A stretch of 23,353 bases of DNA from CAZOGW01 sp964579415 (lineage in GTDB: Bacteria; Actinomycetota; Acidimicrobiia; Spongiisociales; UBA5794), in contig CAZOGW010000039.1 in NCBI GenBank assembly GCA_964579415.1, positions 1 to 23,353 on the forward strand, in the 5' to 3' direction. Below are positions 21,455-23,353 of the stretch, in pieces (position 1 is the stretch's first letter; each line of letters starts with the position of its first letter). Position numbers and translations under genes: made by a program. Under the pieces are notes generated by a model. That model was not told where the DNA came from. It did not search any database and worked only from the letters and a program-made list of their open reading frames with translations.

Positions 21455-23143
21455 ATGACGCGGTCCCGGCAGCAGGATGGTGGCCGGCTCGCCAGGTGGG
21501 TCCCCGCCGCCGCCTGGCTCGGGTCCTACCGCCGCGATTGGCTCACCCCCGACATCGTCGCCGGCGCCACCGCCGCCGCGGTGGTGATCCCGCAGGCGAT
21601 GGGTTATGCCACGGTGGCCGGCCTCCCCGTTCAGATCGGCCTGTACACCTGCATCTTCCCCATGGTGGTGTACGCCCTGCTGGGCGGGTCACGGCGGCTC
21701 AGCTTCAGCACGACATCGACGATCGTCGCCCTCACCGGCCTCGCCCTGGTCACCGCAGGGGTCTCCGGGGACGACGCGGTGGCCACGGTCACCACCCTCA
21801 CGTTGCTCGTCGGCGCCTTCCTTCTCGTGTTCCGGCTCATCCATCTCGGGTGGGTCGTGGAGGCTGTGTCCGAGGCGGTCATCACCGGGCTCAAGGTCGG
21901 CGTCGGCCTCACCATCATCGCCGATCAGCTTCCCCGGTTGTCGGGCATCGCTCCGGTCGACGGCGGTTTCGTGGCCGATGTCCGCAACGCCTTGTCCTCC
22001 GGCGGCGACGCCCACGCCGTCACCGTCGTCGTGTCCGCCTGCACCATCGCCGGCCTGTTCGCATTCCGGAAGTGGGTGCCGCGGGTTCCCGGCCCGCTGG
22101 TGGCGCTGGCGGCGGGCATCGTGCTGGTGGCCTTCTTCGGCCTCGCCGATCGCGGCGTCGAGCTGATTCCCGAGGTTCCCACCGGTCTCCCGCTCCCCGG
22201 GGTGCCCCCGCTGGCACATCTCGACGTGTTGTGGCCCTTCGCGCTGGCCATCGCGCTGATGGCGTACTTCGAGAGCGTCACCGCCGCCCGGATCGCACGG
22301 CGGCCCGACGACCCGCCGCTGGACAACGAGCGGGAATACGTCGCCGTCGGAATCGCCACCGTCGCCGGCGCCTTCTTCCAGTCCGTCCCGCCGGCGGGGG
22401 GGTTCTCCCAGACGCAGGTGAACAGCAACGCCGGTGCCAGGACCCAGTTGAGCGAACTGGTCACCGCGTCGCTGGCCGTGCTGGTGGCGCTGTTCCTGGC
22501 ACCGGTCCTCAGCGACCTTCCCGAGGCGACCCTCGGCGCCATTGTGGTGGTGGCCGTCGCCGGGTTGATCGACCTCGCCGAGTTCCGGCGACTCGCAGTT
22601 GTGAGCAAGGCGGAGTTGTCCATCGCCGTGGTTACCGCGCTCGTCGCCCTGCTCGCCAACCTGCTGGTGGGCGTCGTCGTGGGTGTGGTTCTCACCCTCT
22701 ACTACGTCATGCACACCCTCAACCACCCGGTGGTCGTCGAGTTGCGGCGCCAAGATGGCGGGACGGACTGGCTGCCGGCGCGGGACAGGGACGAGATCCT
22801 TCCCGGGCTGCTGGTGCTCCGTGTGGAGGGAGGCATGTACACCCAGAACATCCACCGGATCCAGGAGCGGATCTACGACGAGGTCGATGGCCGGGAGGAG
22901 ACGCCGGACGTGCTCGTCCTCGACGTCGGGGGCACCGCAGACACTTCGGTGACGGTGATGGACGTCATCATGGAGACCGACCACCGCCTGGCCAGGCAGG
23001 GAACCGAGTTGTGGGTAGCCGCCGTGCCGGTCCGTGCCCGGGAGAAGGCGACACGGCTCGCCGCCTGGGAAGACTGGACGGCGCAGGGAAAGATCCACGT
23101 CAGCGTCGCCGCCGCCGTCGCCGCCTACGAGAGGCGCGGCTGA
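21455..23143 (+). CDS. SulP-family anion transporter with degenerate STAS domain (second copy)
   Basis: The protein is 562 aa from ATG 21455; the frame is open upstream to ATG 21368 inside the first SulP gene, but the SulP N-terminus (WLGSYRRDWLTPDIVAGATAAAVVIPQAMGYATVAG) fits the later start. The TM8 glutamate is E273 in AYFESVTAARIA, followed by PPAGGFSQTQVNSNAGARTQ. The C-terminal STAS-like domain (about 440-560) has MYTQNIHRIQERIYDE and LVLDVGGTADTSVTVMDVI, in which the usual D-x-S-x-V...D signature is only partly preserved. The membrane part resembles the first copy but with many differences, so this is an old duplication or two independent family members, perhaps with different substrates or forming a heterodimer. 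Confidence 0.93.
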   Translation: MTRSRQQDGGRLARWVPAAAWLGSYRRDWLTPDIVAGATAAAVVIPQAMGYATVAGLPVQIGLYTCIFPMVVYALLGGSRRLSFSTTSTIVALTGLALVTAGVSGDDAVATVTTLTLLVGAFLLVFRLIHLGWVVEAVSEAVITGLKVGVGLTIIADQLPRLSGIAPVDGGFVADVRNALSSGGDAHAVTVVVSACTIAGLFAFRKWVPRVPGPLVALAAGIVLVAFFGLADRGVELIPEVPTGLPLPGVPPLAHLDVLWPFALAIALMAYFESVTAARIARRPDDPPLDNEREYVAVGIATVAGAFFQSVPPAGGFSQTQVNSNAGARTQLSELVTASLAVLVALFLAPVLSDLPEATLGAIVVVAVAGLIDLAEFRRLAVVSKAELSIAVVTALVALLANLLVGVVVGVVLTLYYVMHTLNHPVVVELRRQDGGTDWLPARDRDEILPGLLVLRVEGGMYTQNIHRIQERIYDEVDGREETPDVLVLDVGGTADTSVTVMDVIMETDHRLARQGTELWVAAVPVRAREKATRLAAWEDWTAQGKIHVSVAAAVAAYERRG

Positions 23144-23159
23144 ACGTCGTCCTCCGTTT

Positions 23160-23353
23160 CCCCCGGCTTCGCGAGGGGTGGGCCGCCCGCAGGTGTTGCG
23201 GAGGGCGGGTGTCTTCATCTCCCCCCGGGCTTTGACGGGGGGAGGGGGGTCCCCCCTGCGCGCCCATCGCCGTATCGCGGCCAGCTCAACACGGACCTCG
23301 GATGAAGACCCCCTCCGACAGCCGGCCCAAAGCTGCCGGCTGCCACCTCCCCC
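23160..23353. repeat. Second copy of the palindromic intergenic element, cut by the window end
   Basis: Several palindromes follow the second SulP gene: GTCTTCATC (23211-23219) with its complement GATGAAGAC (23301-23309), a C-run/G-run hairpin around 23221-23250, and AGCCGGC/GCCGGCT (23320-23326 and 23335-23341). CCCTCCGACAGCC (23311-23323) and CTGCCACCTCCCCC (23340-23353) match the right half of the element at 11553-11597 with one change. Both elements lie just after long + strand genes. No protein is supported here. Confidence 0.7.

Overview
The window is GC-rich throughout and reads as chromosomal DNA of an Actinomycetota bacterium. The evidence is the set of actinobacterial families: a Sap/GAP-type LysE-superfamily protein, a DUF7144-like membrane protein, a DUF2510-like peptide, and a BTAD/SARP-type regulator, together with frequent GTG/TTG starts and several apparently leaderless promoters. 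An Acidimicrobiia-like or other non-model lineage is plausible, but I cannot place it below phylum. Almost all genes lie on the + strand; only the Sap/GAP gene at 17342-18019 is on the - strand.

Layout. (1) 3-2468: a TldD (5' truncated)/TldE protease operon with a small DUF2007-like gene. (2) 2696-4092: two tandem type II toxin-antitoxin modules, a VapBC-type (RHH antitoxin and PIN toxin) and a MazEF-type (RHH antitoxin and MazF toxin). In both, a -10 hexamer sits exactly 6 nt before the antitoxin ATG and the toxin start overlaps the antitoxin stop. (3) 4153-11430: two very large uncharacterised genes, 1084 aa with a Tat signal and 1339 aa without one, 3 nt apart. (4) 11431-11608: a large palindromic intergenic element, with a related one at the window end (23160-23353). 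(5) 11682-14894: a 1070-aa MalT/SARP hybrid regulator (ATPase, TPR-like helices, C-terminal winged helix and BTAD). (6) 15193-17252: a leaderless 32-aa DUF2510-like ORF, then a formylglycine-generating enzyme (FGE) with the catalytic Cys-x4-Cys, then a HAD phosphatase. (7) 17342-18961: a Sap/GAP protein and a divergent ZIP-family metal transporter preceded by a 15-codon leader ORF. (8) 19112-19510: a DUF7144-like membrane protein. (9) 19683-23143: two tandem, diverged SulP anion transporters with STAS domains.

How they may work together. FGE activates sulfatases, and SulP proteins often carry sulfate, so the right half may be concerned with sulfate esters and anions. No sulfatase is present, so this is inference. 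Copies of a palindrome close to ATCACCCGGGTGAT lie before the FGE operon, between the Sap/GAP and ZIP genes, and before the DUF7144 gene; they could mark a small regulon. The best candidate for an undescribed system is the giant Tat-exported protein and its signal-less partner, possibly exported as one complex and possibly controlled by the adjacent large regulator.
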